The notes beneath the pieces are model-generated. The model was not told the origin of the DNA, made no database searches, and saw only the letters and a list, made by a program, of their open reading frames with translations. Source: Phytophthora colocasiae (lineage: Eukaryota; Oomycota; Peronosporomycetes; Peronosporales; Peronosporaceae). Taken from it: DNA of 64,000 nucleotides. Both the position numbers and the translations under genes were made by a program. The stretch lies in contig JAGKQI010000089.1 of NCBI GenBank assembly GCA_018806915.1, positions 62,001 through 126,000 on the forward strand, in the 5' to 3' direction. Positions 30,892 through 41,286 of the stretch are shown here, piece by piece (within the stretch, counting starts at the first letter, position 1; every line of letters starts with the position of its first letter).

Positions 30892-32250
30892 ATGCTCGTG
30901 TCGTGCGTGGACAGCAAGAAGAAGAAGCGAAAGCTCAGTACGTTAGAGGAAGGAAGCAGCAGCATGTGGTCGGACTCTCGTGGAACGCCTCTACCCAGTG
31001 GAGGAGTCGCCGTCTCCTCAGCGCGTACACAGTCTCCACCCGCCGCTTTGGCAGTCATTCGTCGTCATGGACGCGCACTGCTGCTGTTCATCGCATTTGC
31101 TGTGGTCGCCTACGTGTCGCTGTCCAAGTCGACGATGAGTAACAGCTCAAGCGTCAGCAATGGCGCTGAACTGCGGACGCCTCAGAACTGGGGGAATGAC
31201 CAGCCGATGCTACTGCCGTCCAGCACAACCAGGCATAATGTAAGGCAGGAACCGACGCTGGCACCACCGCCTAAGCCCGACTCCTTTGGTATCGTCATTG
31301 TGGCGGATCTGGACAAGAAATCCAAGGACGACAGCAGCAAGAAGCCCAACTTCATGTCCTTCATCATGCACGCTACACTGAAAGTCACGCCCGGCAGCTC
31401 CAGCTCCACACAGAAGCGCGACGCATACTCGGTGAGCTTTGGCGAGGAGACCAAGTTCTCTACCAGTATGAACGAGGCTGGCCGTGGCTTTGAGCTCAGT
31501 GAATTGACCTGGTTCAACGGGAAACTGTTGGCGTTTGACGACCGCACGGGCATCGTCTTCCGCCTCAAGCATTTTGAGGGCGTCAGCAGGACCAAACCGC
31601 TGCAGGCCATCCCGGAGCACATCATCATGGAAGGCGACGGGCTTAATGGCAAGGGCCAGAAGCACGAGTGGGCCACAGTCAAGGACGGCGAGCTGTACAT
31701 GGGCAGCGTGGGCAAGGAATTCACAGACAACGATGGGAACGTCATCGGCGACGGCAACCTCTGGGTTGCTGTCATGGACCGTGCAGGTGATATCCGCCAT
31801 GAAGACTGGACAGCGAACTTCGCGGCAGTTCGAACGGCACTAGGCTGTGATTGGCCTGGATACGTCGTGCACGAGGCCATCGAGTGGAGCCCCATCCGTC
31901 GTCAGTGGTTCATTCTACCACGACGCGTGAGTACGGAGCCGTACAATGACATGGAGGACGAAAAGAGGGGTTCCAACAAGGTCGTCATTGCGAGCGAGGA
32001 CTTCAGCAGCATCCAGGTGCGCGAAGTCGGTAAGGTGACGCCGCTGCGAGGCTTCTCATCCTTCAAGTTCGTCCCTCGGTCCGACGACTCGGTCATTGTG
32101 GCTATCAAGAGTGTGGAGGTGGAGGATGAACAGCGGCAAACGTCGTACGTGACAGTCTTCGATGTGGATGGAAATGTGCTCATGGACGAGACGGAGATCC
32201 CCGGTGGCAAGAAGTACGAGGGCGTTGCTTTCGCACATGATTGGTCCTAG
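30892..32250 (+). CDS. CANT1: Calcium-activated nucleotidase (CANT1-type apyrase)
   Basis: This is a single exon of 452 residues. A short basic N-terminus and one hydrophobic segment (about 61-78, LLLFIAFAVVAYVSL) make it a type II membrane protein or signal-anchored, with the enzyme in the secretory lumen. The family's blocks are present: VIVADLD, GRGFELSELTWFNGKLLAFD, KHEWATVKDGELYMGS, VHEAIEWSPIRRQWFILPRR, RGFSSFKFVPRSDD and the end KYEGVAFAH. CANT1 enzymes are calcium-dependent five-bladed propellers that hydrolyse UDP, GDP and similar diphosphates, supporting glycosylation. Upstream Lys-rich KKKKRK precedes the membrane segment. Confidence 0.9.
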   Translation: MLVSCVDSKKKKRKLSTLEEGSSSMWSDSRGTPLPSGGVAVSSARTQSPPAALAVIRRHGRALLLFIAFAVVAYVSLSKSTMSNSSSVSNGAELRTPQNWGNDQPMLLPSSTTRHNVRQEPTLAPPPKPDSFGIVIVADLDKKSKDDSSKKPNFMSFIMHATLKVTPGSSSSTQKRDAYSVSFGEETKFSTSMNEAGRGFELSELTWFNGKLLAFDDRTGIVFRLKHFEGVSRTKPLQAIPEHIIMEGDGLNGKGQKHEWATVKDGELYMGSVGKEFTDNDGNVIGDGNLWVAVMDRAGDIRHEDWTANFAAVRTALGCDWPGYVVHEAIEWSPIRRQWFILPRRVSTEPYNDMEDEKRGSNKVVIASEDFSSIQVREVGKVTPLRGFSSFKFVPRSDDSVIVAIKSVEVEDEQRQTSYVTVFDVDGNVLMDETEIPGGKKYEGVAFAHDWS

Positions 32251-32493
32251 ATGGCGTCCGTGCTGCATTCGAGATCCGATCTCACGAGCTGGGAAGGACT
32301 CCGCATGCTTTCCCTCCAAGATTGAAGAGTGACTAGTGCAAGCAAGCAAAAAGCTACATGTAGGTGTAGATGACAGACCGAGCTCTTCTGGGCTCCAAAC
32401 ACGCTTCCTTCCAGCGGGCAGGCGTACACCCGCCTCGCGTATACGGATCAAGAATGAAGACTGTATTCCCCTTAGCTGTCGGTCTATCAGCGC

Positions 32494-33179
32494 TCAGAGC
32501 GCCGCCATGTTCTCGCAAAGCCAAGTGATCCCGTCGTTGAGTCCTTCTCCTGTAGTCGCCACTGCCGGTTGCACTTTAACCCGTCGATTGTTCTGTGTGC
32601 AGTTTTCTTGGAACGCCAGTGCTTCAGTGAGTTCTTGAACGTCTTTAGCATCCGGAAGGTCTCGTTTGTTGAGGATAATAAGCAGACAAGCCTCTTGCAA
32701 TTGAGAGTCCACAAGCATTCCGTTGAGTTCGGCTTTTGCGAGCTCAAGTCGCTGATCATCGGCACTGTCAAGAACGAAAACGATCCCCTAAAACATTGCA
32801 AACAGCACAAGTAAGTTGAAAAGAACGGTTTAAAAGTCGAGAAGATGTAACTTCACCTGCGTTCCTGTGAAGTGATGCCTCCAATACGGTCGCAGTGTGT
32901 CCTGCCCTCCGACATCCTAAACAATCGAAGAAAAAGAAGTTAACAACGCCCCTCAAGCTCTGTTTCGCTTCAAAAACTCACCCAAATGTTGAGTTTATAG
33001 CCCTCGTACTTGATCGACTCGACATTGAACCCTACAGTCGGAATGCTAGCGATAGCCTTCCCCAGTCGCAAGTGATACAGAATTGTCGTCTTCCCAGCGC
33101 CATCCAAGCCCACAAGAAGCAACCGCCGCTCGTTGCGGTTCCAGAAGCGCGAGAAACTTCTAGACAATGAGGTGCCCAT
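32494..33179 (-). CDS. ARF-family small GTPase
   Basis: Exons are 33179-32982, 32916-32857 and 32787-32494, 183 residues. ATG 33179 gives MGTSLSRSF, with Gly2 for myristoylation as in ARFs. GTPase motifs: P-loop GLDGAGKTT, switch I SIPTVGFNVE, DVGGQDTLRPYW, NKRD and ATTGEG in the place of the SA motif. The core matches ARF/ARL1-5 types, but the C-terminal third has an insert (QENCTQNNRRVKV) and weaker match, so a precise class is not claimed. It would cycle on membranes in vesicle traffic or related tasks. Confidence 0.88.
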
Positions 33180-33321
33180 GGCATGAGCCAAATACTGGGG
33201 ACTTTCACTTTAAAAAAGCTCTCAGGTTTTCCTGCAAGGCATGGACGATATTTATACTGCATCGGTAACCACCGACAACGCTGAGAGTTCTGTATAGTAC
33301 GCGTGCTTCCTATTTGTCCTC

Positions 33322-35235
33322 TTAACCGAGCGTATCTCCACCGTAGCCGTCGCTCTTCCCAGCGAGGAAGTCGCGTCTGCCTGCTCCAATCTTCCGCACC
33401 TGGGAGTCCACTTTCGGACAGTCTGTGATACGATGGCCCAGTCCGCCACAGAAAGCACAGCCCTTAGTTCCTGTAGCATTGGAAAGACCATCGCCACTGC
33501 GCTCCACCTCCTCATATGGGTCCTCCAACGCCTTGAGCACAGGAGGAACAGTCTGTTTTGCCTCAACCAGAAGATGTTTGAGATCCAATAGGGCACTCTC
33601 GGGAACACTCTTGTTGATGAACGTTGTAGCGACTCCAGTCTTACCACAGCGACCTGTACGACCGATACGATGCACGTAGTTCTCGATCTCTGCTGGCATG
33701 TCGAAGTTGATGACGTGCTTAATGTCTGGGAAGTCCAGACCCTTGGCAGCAACATCCGTCGCGACTAGCACGTCTTTTTGACCGCTCTTGAACAGATCAA
33801 TCGCCTCGTTTCGCTCTTCCTGGTCTTTGCCACCGTGGATCGAAGCTGCTTCCACCCCTTTCAGGATCAGATACTCATAGATATCATCCACATCGCCCTT
33901 ACGTTCACAGAAGATGACAACTGGAGGACTTGTCTTCTGCAGACACTCGAGCAAGTACACGATCTTAGCGTCTTGCTTCACGTACTCCACCTCCTGAATC
34001 ACGTCCAGATTCGCAGCTCCGGCGCGACCAACGTTCACTAGAACCGGCTTCACCAGCACGTCCTTAGCGAAATCCTGGAACTTCTGTGGCATCGTAGCTG
34101 AGAACAGCAACGTTTGTCTCTGACTCGAGAAGTGGTTGAACGTCGTGGCTACTTCCTCGTCGAAGCCCAAGTCCAGCATGCGGTCGCCTTCATCCAGACA
34201 AATGTACTTACACAGTCGCAGATTCATCTCGCGCAGCTTCAGAAAATGATTCAATCGTCCAGGTGTAGCCACAACAATGTGCACACCACGACTCGCGATG
34301 AGTTCGGACTGCTGGCGCTTGTCTTCTCCTCCAATACAGAGCAAACTCCGGAGCTCTGGGTGTCCAGCCTTGAACAAGTGACTCGTAAAGTGTTTCACCA
34401 CGTCAAACGTCTGGCGCATGAGCTCACGTGAAGGCCCCACAATAAGTCCAAAGGGGCCTTCATGGCCAATGATGGGCATCTTCTTCTCCTGCTCGAGTGC
34501 CAGCATCACCAGCGGCAACGTGAACGTCACCGTCTTGCCTGAACCTGTGAACGCGATGCCGATCATGTCTCGACCAGCCAAAATGCACGGGATCGCCTGA
34601 ACCTGAATGGGTGTGGGCCGTAGGATGTTCTTGGCCTTCAACGCGTCCAGAATAGCCGGCGGGAAGCGCATGTACTCGAACGACTTGATCGGCGGCGGCA
34701 CGTCTTCTCCTTCCACTAGAATGTGCCACTTCTTCCGGACAGCGTCGCACTCCTCCTGCGTCATATCTGCAATACTACGCGGTGGTTTCCACGTGGTCTT
34801 CATGGATTCTTTGTAGTGGATGCCCTCTGCTCGCTCGTGAGCCGACACCAGCGCCGCCTTCTGCACGTAGCTGGCCTCTTTGAGCATCGTGACTTCCTGC
34901 GCGTCCTGCTGCGCCTTCTGTTGGTTCACGCCCTGCTCCTCCATCTTCTTGCGCATCTCGTACGCCTGGTCCAGTAGACTTACATTCGAGCGTTGCGGCT
35001 GCGTCTGGGGCTCGTACAGCGTTGCAGTGGACGGAGACGCATCAACTTCCTTCGTCTTCTGCCGTTTGGGCCGCTGATCGTCCGATTCGCTCGCGCTCTC
35101 GTCATCGCTGCGCTCGTTCCGAATGCGCTCGCGAATGGCCTTGCGTCTCCGCTGCAGACGCTCCTGTTCGCGCTGGCGTCGCACCTTCAGCGGCACGTAC
35201 AGCGGCTCGTCGCTCTGCTTGGTGTCCACCGCCAT
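33322..35235 (-). CDS. DDX41: DEAD-box RNA helicase DDX41 (Abstrakt)
   Basis: Single exon, 637 residues. The N-terminal charged region carries YVPLKVRRQRE, typical for DDX41. Helicase motifs: Q-motif RPTPIQVQAIP, AFTGSGKT, PSRELMRQ, TPGRLNHF, motif II DEGD, SATMPQKFQDFA, then ATDVAAKGLDFP and HRIGRTGRCGKTG. A single CCHC knuckle near the C-terminus (CAFCGGLGHRITDC) is diagnostic. DDX41 works in the nucleus with the late spliceosome and is a nucleic acid sensor in animals. Motif II has Gly in place of the usual Ala. The ATG is 76 bp from the divergent TRAPPC9 ATG. Confidence 0.95.
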   Translation of the reverse strand: MAVDTKQSDEPLYVPLKVRRQREQERLQRRRKAIRERIRNERSDDESASESDDQRPKRQKTKEVDASPSTATLYEPQTQPQRSNVSLLDQAYEMRKKMEEQGVNQQKAQQDAQEVTMLKEASYVQKAALVSAHERAEGIHYKESMKTTWKPPRSIADMTQEECDAVRKKWHILVEGEDVPPPIKSFEYMRFPPAILDALKAKNILRPTPIQVQAIPCILAGRDMIGIAFTGSGKTVTFTLPLVMLALEQEKKMPIIGHEGPFGLIVGPSRELMRQTFDVVKHFTSHLFKAGHPELRSLLCIGGEDKRQQSELIASRGVHIVVATPGRLNHFLKLREMNLRLCKYICLDEGDRMLDLGFDEEVATTFNHFSSQRQTLLFSATMPQKFQDFAKDVLVKPVLVNVGRAGAANLDVIQEVEYVKQDAKIVYLLECLQKTSPPVVIFCERKGDVDDIYEYLILKGVEAASIHGGKDQEERNEAIDLFKSGQKDVLVATDVAAKGLDFPDIKHVINFDMPAEIENYVHRIGRTGRCGKTGVATTFINKSVPESALLDLKHLLVEAKQTVPPVLKALEDPYEEVERSGDGLSNATGTKGCAFCGGLGHRITDCPKVDSQVRKIGAGRRDFLAGKSDGYGGDTLG

Positions 35236-35311
35236 AATCTCTCAAGTGAGAATACAATTAATTGAAATAAAAAATAAATCCATACAAACTTCAAGTGTAT
35301 CCGAATTGACG

Positions 35312-38300
35312 ATGAGCTCCGCGCCACCGCCGCGCTGGACGCGACCGGCGCAGTTCCTCGTGTATCTGGTGCCTGTGGGCGGCATCCCGACGGACCTGTT
35401 CGCGTCCTACGCGCGGCTATTGCAGACGCACAGCGAATTGCCGCTGCGTAGCCTCACGCGGCCTGGGGGATACGCGGCTGAGCTGTCCCCGTTTCGCAGT
35501 CTGGACTGGACCGGTACGGGCGCGCTACGCTTTCGCTTCGTGTCCACAGCGGAGCGCGTCGATTCCTGCGATGGAGAGGATGCACACGCCAGTCGACGTG
35601 TCATCGGCGTGCTGGGCGTATGCCATAGTCCGACACTCACGCTCAGTGGAGGCCTGCGCGCCGCCCACGCGCAGTTCGAGGCGTCCGTGCGGCGGTTCCC
35701 GGCGCTTTTGATGCACAAACTCTTCGCGTTCGAGCACAGGTTTGAAGACGCCACTGCTAGTGAGTGCGAAGGACTCGGAGACCTCGTGATGTTCCCAGTG
35801 CACCATGAGCTGGAGGGCACAGGCGAATCTACCGTTAGTCTTCACTTGCAGGTCGTTATGGACACACTGGCTGTCAATCTGTTAATGTCGTTGGAGAGCG
35901 CCATCAGGTCCGCCACATCCTCAGCTGTTTCTAGTGGTTTAACGCTCAAGGCGGCGGTAGGGGACCTCGCGAGTGTCTTGCTGGACGTCAACGTGGAGCC
36001 GCAACAGGCGAATTCAGGGCAGCAGCAGCAGGGGTCACCACTGGTTCTATCACGAGATACAAGAGGAGATGCGGCGTTCACTTCTGCTTCAAGTCCGACG
36101 TCGCGCTCGTCTCTGACGTCCATTCCGTCTCCATTAGCTGCTGGCGTCGCAGCGCTGGACCCGCGGAATCGTCGGCGGAAGCGGCAATTGGCGCGTAGAG
36201 AGAAGCTCCTGGGGGACTACAGCGTGTTAGTGAGCTGCATCTCGGACGCACTGGACCACTACACAGTTGCAGTCGAAATGCTGAGGGAAGAAGAGCGACG
36301 TAGTGGCGGCGCTCCGGGAGACGCGTTGTGGCTTGCGGCCGCATTGGAAGGATACGTATTTTGTCTGTATACAGAGACTCCGAGCAAATTCTCGACGGAA
36401 TTGGTGGAAAAAGCATCAGAAGCTGTCGCGTTCTACTCCAAGGCTGGCACAACGGAGCTCGAGAGTCTGTTCATTGAGAATCTGGGGTGGTATTATGCTG
36501 GTATGGCTATCGCGCCGTTGACGCGCTCTGCCGTGACAGGAGAAGCGAAGCTACTGGAGAGTGTGTGGGGCAAGAAACTACTATGGGAACTACTGGAGCG
36601 AGGGCTGATGCTGTTTCCAGAGCTGCAACCGCAGCGTCAAGTCGAGTTTTTGATCCAGACAAGTCGAATGCTTGAGCTGGTGGGGCACCGTCGACGTGTG
36701 GCAGTTTTCCTTCATGAAGCAGCTTCTCTGTTGTTGGCTCGCAATGCTCCTTCTGTAGATGCGCAGTCGAAGTTGTTGTTATCACCGTCAAGTGTGGCGA
36801 GGGGCCCCCAGCGACAAAGGGACTTGGAGGCGGGTCTGGTACTGGAACGTATTGCTGCAGACCATTTGGGGATCGAAGGCGGTCGGAGGGAGTTGCCATG
36901 GGAAGTCACAACTCAATACCGAAGGAACAGGAGTAGGAAAACATCCGGAACAAGTGCGGGTTCGAGCGCAACGGACAATTCCTGGCTGATCATCCGCTTC
37001 CACGTGTTGAGGCAGCTCCTGACCATCGCGAGAATGCTGGGTGACGCGCTTCTCGTTGGGAAATACTGTCTTCAGCTACTGGAAATGCTCGTGTGGTGCG
37101 ACTCGATCGCTTCTTCAACAAGTGCAGATGCGCGTGCGTCAAAGTCTCCAGCGCTGCTAGTGGACCACCTACAAGAACCAGCCGCTTCCCTTCGTGTTGC
37201 GCAGTCTCCCATTGAACGGGCAACAACGGGTCTCCACGTAAAGAATGGCGCATATTTCTCTCCGCCTCCAGGCATTGACACCAAGGTCCGACGCAACTTT
37301 ATCAACTCCCCATCGGCCACAATGTCCAACGCAGCGGCTTCTTTGTCGTCCACGCTCACCAACACGCCACGGATTCTGGCAACACCTCGGCAGCAATTCT
37401 CCGCCGCTGTGAATGCGATTTCTACCAAGGCAACACCAGCGTTTACTTCATTTTCCCATCTCCAGCACAATGGGACGATGACTAACCGCACAGACGAGCG
37501 TACGCCGACAACAAGAGCAGCGAATATGGCGGAAGGAAGGGACTTTGGAGACGACGAAGTGCTTAAGGGGGGGAATGAGGGAGATTTCGACGGTAAAATA
37601 CGCTCTGGAGCAATGCTGGAATCTGTTGCGGTGTGGAATTTGCGGTCAAAAGCAGAGATTGCGAAGATTGAGCGGAAACTGCTTAATTTATTGGAGACGG
37701 ACTGCACAACGTTGCGTGCTAGCGACCAAGTTGAGCTGCCTACTTTTCTGCGTGTGGACAAACTGAAGTTGCGTTCCAGTTGCAACTTGCAGCATCCTTT
37801 TCTTACCCGATCGACTACCCTCGGGATGTTTGGATCTCGGTCACCTTCCAGTCAACAGGCTGTGAAGTCGGATTTCTTTTATTCTCCCTTCGAGAAGCAG
37901 AAAATAATGCGAAAGGCAGAAGAAGAAGACGTTGACGACGCACCAGCAATGTACGAGAGGGGGTTTCCTCTTCACGAGCAGATTGAGTTGCAGTTGACAT
38001 TGTCCAATCCAACTGGAGTCGCTGTTAAGCTTCAAGAGGTGAGAGCGTGGGTTTCTTTTGCTGAAGAGGGCAATGAAGGAGAGAAGGAAGGTGCTGTGGA
38101 GTGTTACCCGTGCTTTTTCACTTTGGAACCGTATCAAAAGCGCAAGACGGTGATGCTGGGGATTCAACCGTTAAGGGTAGGAATGTGCCAGGTGCGTGGG
38201 TGTTTCATCAAGGCATTCAACGTCAAGACTTCCTTTGAGCTTCAAAGCCCTGTCAACATTCGCGTAGTGGGCGAATTACCGCTGGTTTCTCTATCCCTTC

Positions 38301-39700
38301 GCGAACACGGTTCGCTGACGCTGTTGGGAGGAGAGACACCCAAAGAACCGGCGAGCGGCAAGATGCGACTCGCGATGTTTACTTCAGAGACGAGGCGGTG
38401 TATGCTGCGCGTGCGAAGTACCGGGAACTGCAGCATCTCTAACTACCGACTGGCAGTTAACGTACAACATCGTCGAGCTGCTAAGAAAACGTGTGTGGTG
38501 TTTAACGATTTACCGACTGCGAGTGAAGGGAAGGCCAATGGAAATTGTGAGTCTGGCGATGAAATCGAAACGCAGACTCTATCGTTAAGATGTGGTAAAG
38601 TGGTATCTCCCTCCCTCCCCCTTGCAAGTGGCGACTTTGTGAGTATCCCGTTCGAGCTGTCACTTAGAGGAGGACCAGTGGATGATGATATCCAGATTGA
38701 GTGGAGCTTTGTCTATGGTGATGAGGCTGCAGATGCCGTTTACTATCGAGAATCCAAGTTACTGCTAGAACTTGTGCCACTTCCGTCCCTGACACTTCAG
38801 TCGGTGACATTGCTTCCGTGCAGTTCGGAGCTCCTTCCGACGGTAACAAAAGCATCTACAACGGATCATTTGTACTGCGCCATTATGGTTCACATTGCCA
38901 ATCCGACTGAAACCACCTTTCGATTCCGACTGCATCGCAATATGGACGATAGTGGAGAATCCGCTTGTGAGGCGGAGATTGGACGTCAGTGCTCGCGCCG
39001 TTTTGTGGTCGAAGTTCCACGTTTGCCGCCTGACCAGGAGCCTCTGAACGTTGTGCAAGTTATCAACGAGATGCTGGAGATGCGGTGGGAGACGTATTTT
39101 GGAACACGAGGGCGCTTACTTTGCGAGGAGCAACATGTTGGATCCGTTGACGACACGCAGCGGATGAAACGGGAGCTCTTGTTGCCTCCAATCAGGTTGG
39201 AGCTTCTGTCTGCCCTCACAGATCTCACTCCAGTGGATGATATCTTGGGTTTAAACGGAGATGCGAGTAAACCGAAGCAGAGAAGAGATCGGAGTTTGTC
39301 GCTCCATCCATTGACTTTCTTCCAGGCAAATCATCTACGTGTTGCAGCTCGAGTGCTGGAGGTCGAACTGTTCCAATACGTCCCTATTTCCATCAAGATC
39401 CAGCCAACTGAAGATGGAGAGCAGTCTGTGTCTGATGTGGAAGTGGAGGTAGTGATTACAGAAGAAGGAGGAGCGGAGGGGAGTGAACACGTGGTGGTTG
39501 TGGGTCTTTTGAAGATTCAGTTGTTGTGGAATGGGCCGATGGATAGAGAGGCAAAAGCCCACGAGATCCAGTGTATGTTTATGTCGGAAGGAGATTTCCG
39601 TGTCGCAGTGTGCGGTCATGCGCGTAACCCGAAGGTAGAGGAAGCTGGAAGGGAAGTTTGGAGCCATCAGCCACTGCATGTGCGCGTCCGAGCAGTCTAA
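35312..39700 (+). CDS. TRAPPC9: TRAPP II subunit TRAPPC9/Trs120
   Basis: Single exon, 1462 residues from ATG 35312 (MSSAPPPRW); the frame stays open upstream but inside the DDX41 gene. The N-terminus FLVYLVPVGGIPTDLFASYA matches the Trs120 opening. A helical TPR-like middle follows (LENLGWYYAGMAIAPL, VEFLIQTSRMLELVG), and the C-terminal half is a series of beta-sandwich, Ig-like repeats (FELQSPVNIRVVGELPLVSL, ILSL-type strands). A low-complexity insert covers about 620-780. TRAPP II activates Rab GTPases at the trans-Golgi and recycling endosomes. Intronless across 4.4 kb, which is notable beside the multi-exon neighbours. Confidence 0.8.
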   Translation: MSSAPPPRWTRPAQFLVYLVPVGGIPTDLFASYARLLQTHSELPLRSLTRPGGYAAELSPFRSLDWTGTGALRFRFVSTAERVDSCDGEDAHASRRVIGVLGVCHSPTLTLSGGLRAAHAQFEASVRRFPALLMHKLFAFEHRFEDATASECEGLGDLVMFPVHHELEGTGESTVSLHLQVVMDTLAVNLLMSLESAIRSATSSAVSSGLTLKAAVGDLASVLLDVNVEPQQANSGQQQQGSPLVLSRDTRGDAAFTSASSPTSRSSLTSIPSPLAAGVAALDPRNRRRKRQLARREKLLGDYSVLVSCISDALDHYTVAVEMLREEERRSGGAPGDALWLAAALEGYVFCLYTETPSKFSTELVEKASEAVAFYSKAGTTELESLFIENLGWYYAGMAIAPLTRSAVTGEAKLLESVWGKKLLWELLERGLMLFPELQPQRQVEFLIQTSRMLELVGHRRRVAVFLHEAASLLLARNAPSVDAQSKLLLSPSSVARGPQRQRDLEAGLVLERIAADHLGIEGGRRELPWEVTTQYRRNRSRKTSGTSAGSSATDNSWLIIRFHVLRQLLTIARMLGDALLVGKYCLQLLEMLVWCDSIASSTSADARASKSPALLVDHLQEPAASLRVAQSPIERATTGLHVKNGAYFSPPPGIDTKVRRNFINSPSATMSNAAASLSSTLTNTPRILATPRQQFSAAVNAISTKATPAFTSFSHLQHNGTMTNRTDERTPTTRAANMAEGRDFGDDEVLKGGNEGDFDGKIRSGAMLESVAVWNLRSKAEIAKIERKLLNLLETDCTTLRASDQVELPTFLRVDKLKLRSSCNLQHPFLTRSTTLGMFGSRSPSSQQAVKSDFFYSPFEKQKIMRKAEEEDVDDAPAMYERGFPLHEQIELQLTLSNPTGVAVKLQEVRAWVSFAEEGNEGEKEGAVECYPCFFTLEPYQKRKTVMLGIQPLRVGMCQVRGCFIKAFNVKTSFELQSPVNIRVVGELPLVSLSLREHGSLTLLGGETPKEPASGKMRLAMFTSETRRCMLRVRSTGNCSISNYRLAVNVQHRRAAKKTCVVFNDLPTASEGKANGNCESGDEIETQTLSLRCGKVVSPSLPLASGDFVSIPFELSLRGGPVDDDIQIEWSFVYGDEAADAVYYRESKLLLELVPLPSLTLQSVTLLPCSSELLPTVTKASTTDHLYCAIMVHIANPTETTFRFRLHRNMDDSGESACEAEIGRQCSRRFVVEVPRLPPDQEPLNVVQVINEMLEMRWETYFGTRGRLLCEEQHVGSVDDTQRMKRELLLPPIRLELLSALTDLTPVDDILGLNGDASKPKQRRDRSLSLHPLTFFQANHLRVAARVLEVELFQYVPISIKIQPTEDGEQSVSDVEVEVVITEEGGAEGSEHVVVVGLLKIQLLWNGPMDREAKAHEIQCMFMSEGDFRVAVCGHARNPKVEEAGREVWSHQPLHVRVRAV

Positions 39701-39841
39701 GAACTATTTAATGAAGTAAAAAGGATCAAGTTGAAGTTATACATTCATTCTGCAAAGAGTGATTGTCAAACTTCAACTTGACCATAATTTTAGCGTACTT
39801 TTCGCTTTATTAGTGTTTTTGTTGAGAGGACGCAGAAGCTA

Positions 39842-41268
39842 ATGCGTACTGAGGCAGCAGCAAGTGAGCATTTCCAGATCCGGAGGTTGTTGTGGGACGA
39901 ACTGAAGCTCAACGGTCGGGTGGTAGAGGAGCAGGAGCTTCGGAGTGCAATAGGAAGTCACCTGGTTGAAGGAAACGAGGTTCGATTAGCTCTTGATTTG
40001 TGATGTCGTACGAAATCAATTGACGCTTGACTTTCCTGGATTGCACTACAGGAATTACGACAGGAATTAGAAGTTCTGGTGGAGATTTTAACGGAATTCC
40101 AGCAGCAAAATGACGACATCCGGGTATGAAAGCTGAAGTTTTAGTGAATCGACAACAGCAAGCTAACAAATGCCTTGAACGTCAGGAAGCTCTAGCAAAT
40201 CGGCCTCACATCCCTGAACCTCCAGGACGCCCTTTGCTTATCGAAAAGCTCAAGTTACTGGCTGCGGATATGCACGATCACTCGAGACAGTCTCCAAAGG
40301 AAGTCGAAGTGTTGGACTATGTCTTGTCATCTTCAGATTCTGCTTCTCCCTACAACTACCGAGCTCCAATAACTCCCCGAATGGACAATTTGTCATCTGC
40401 AGGCGATGGGGTTGCACTTCGACCAGGAACTGCTAAACGTCCACCGACAGCAGGGTCTCAGCGTCCAGTTTCCAGAGGATCAACGATCTCAATCTCCTCT
40501 ATCACAGCTATACTCGATAGTCCTGAGGTTTGAAGTGTGTTTTACGGTTGTTTGGGAAAGGAATTGTGGTCATTTTGTGTTTATCTCTTAGGTTCACAGG
40601 CGGTTGAATCTTGATGAGATCGATGTGATTAAAGAAGAACTGAGAGAAGCGTTAAATGATGAGCGTTTACTGCTTCTGGAAGATATTGACTTTATCCAGG
40701 TAGAATGCTCATCATTTGCTGTTGTAAAACTTATACCTATTCTATCTACAGGGATGCTTGGAAATGGAAAAAGACCTCATCGACGACGACCGACGGAAAG
40801 TTGCAACAGTTAAACCCCCTCCATCACTAAGAGATTTACACGATCTGCGAAAGACATTAGAGAAAACACTGCAAGATCAGGTAATAACATTTCTAACTTG
40901 TATCAATGTACTTCCGCTTGGTAATTAACACTCGTTTTGTACAGGATGCGGCGGAAAGGATGGAGAATCTACTTAGTAAAGCAAACAACTCAAGCTCGTT
41001 AGTCCGGAATCGAATGTACGTTAGGAATTTGCACAAAGCTGGAGAAAGAGCCCGTAATTAACTTCTCTTCCTATGCAGACTCAGTCCAGTCCCTCCTCCA
41101 GATTTTTCCTCTCGAGGTGAATCTCCTCCAGCAATTACTCGTCGCACGATTCTTTCGTCTCTGAGTACCTCGTCGTCGCCTTCTCTATCTCGGAATGGGT
41201 CTGCAACACGAGTACTAAAAATCCGGCACCTTGTCCAAGAGTCTCGAGATGAACCTTATTTATCCTAA
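39842..41268 (+). CDS. CCDC24: CCDC24-like coiled-coil protein
   Basis: Seven exons: 39842-39979, 40052-40123, 40186-40527, 40592-40699, 40752-40880, 40945-41015 and 41079-41268, 349 residues, all with GT-AG introns of 50-75 bp. Compared from memory with human CCDC24: an N-terminal LWDEL and ELRQELEVLVEIL block, then PLLIEKLKLLA, then IDVIKEELREALNDERLLLL with EDIDFIQGCLEMEKDL, then LRDLHDLRKTLEKTL. The order and spacing agree, so homology is likely. The function of CCDC24 is unknown; the family is mostly in ciliated lineages, which fits a zoospore-forming oomycete. The Ser-rich C-terminus (ILSSLSTSSSPSLS) is probably disordered. The stop is 18 bp from that of the convergent ELMO gene. Confidence 0.65.
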
Positions 41269-41286
41269 TTGCTTTAGCTTTCTCAA

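Noticed and set aside
31182..31895. Minus-strand frame of 237 codons opposite CANT1
   Set aside because: It mirrors the codon pattern of the real gene on the other strand and has no family features.
37072..37785. Minus-strand frame of 237 codons inside TRAPPC9
   Set aside because: It is antisense to a well-supported gene, starts at a non-ATG codon in practice, and shows no domain.
40124..40158. 35-bp intron in the CCDC24-like gene
   Set aside because: The first AG after the donor would make an intron too short for this genome; the AG at 40184-40185 gives 62 bp and keeps the frame.
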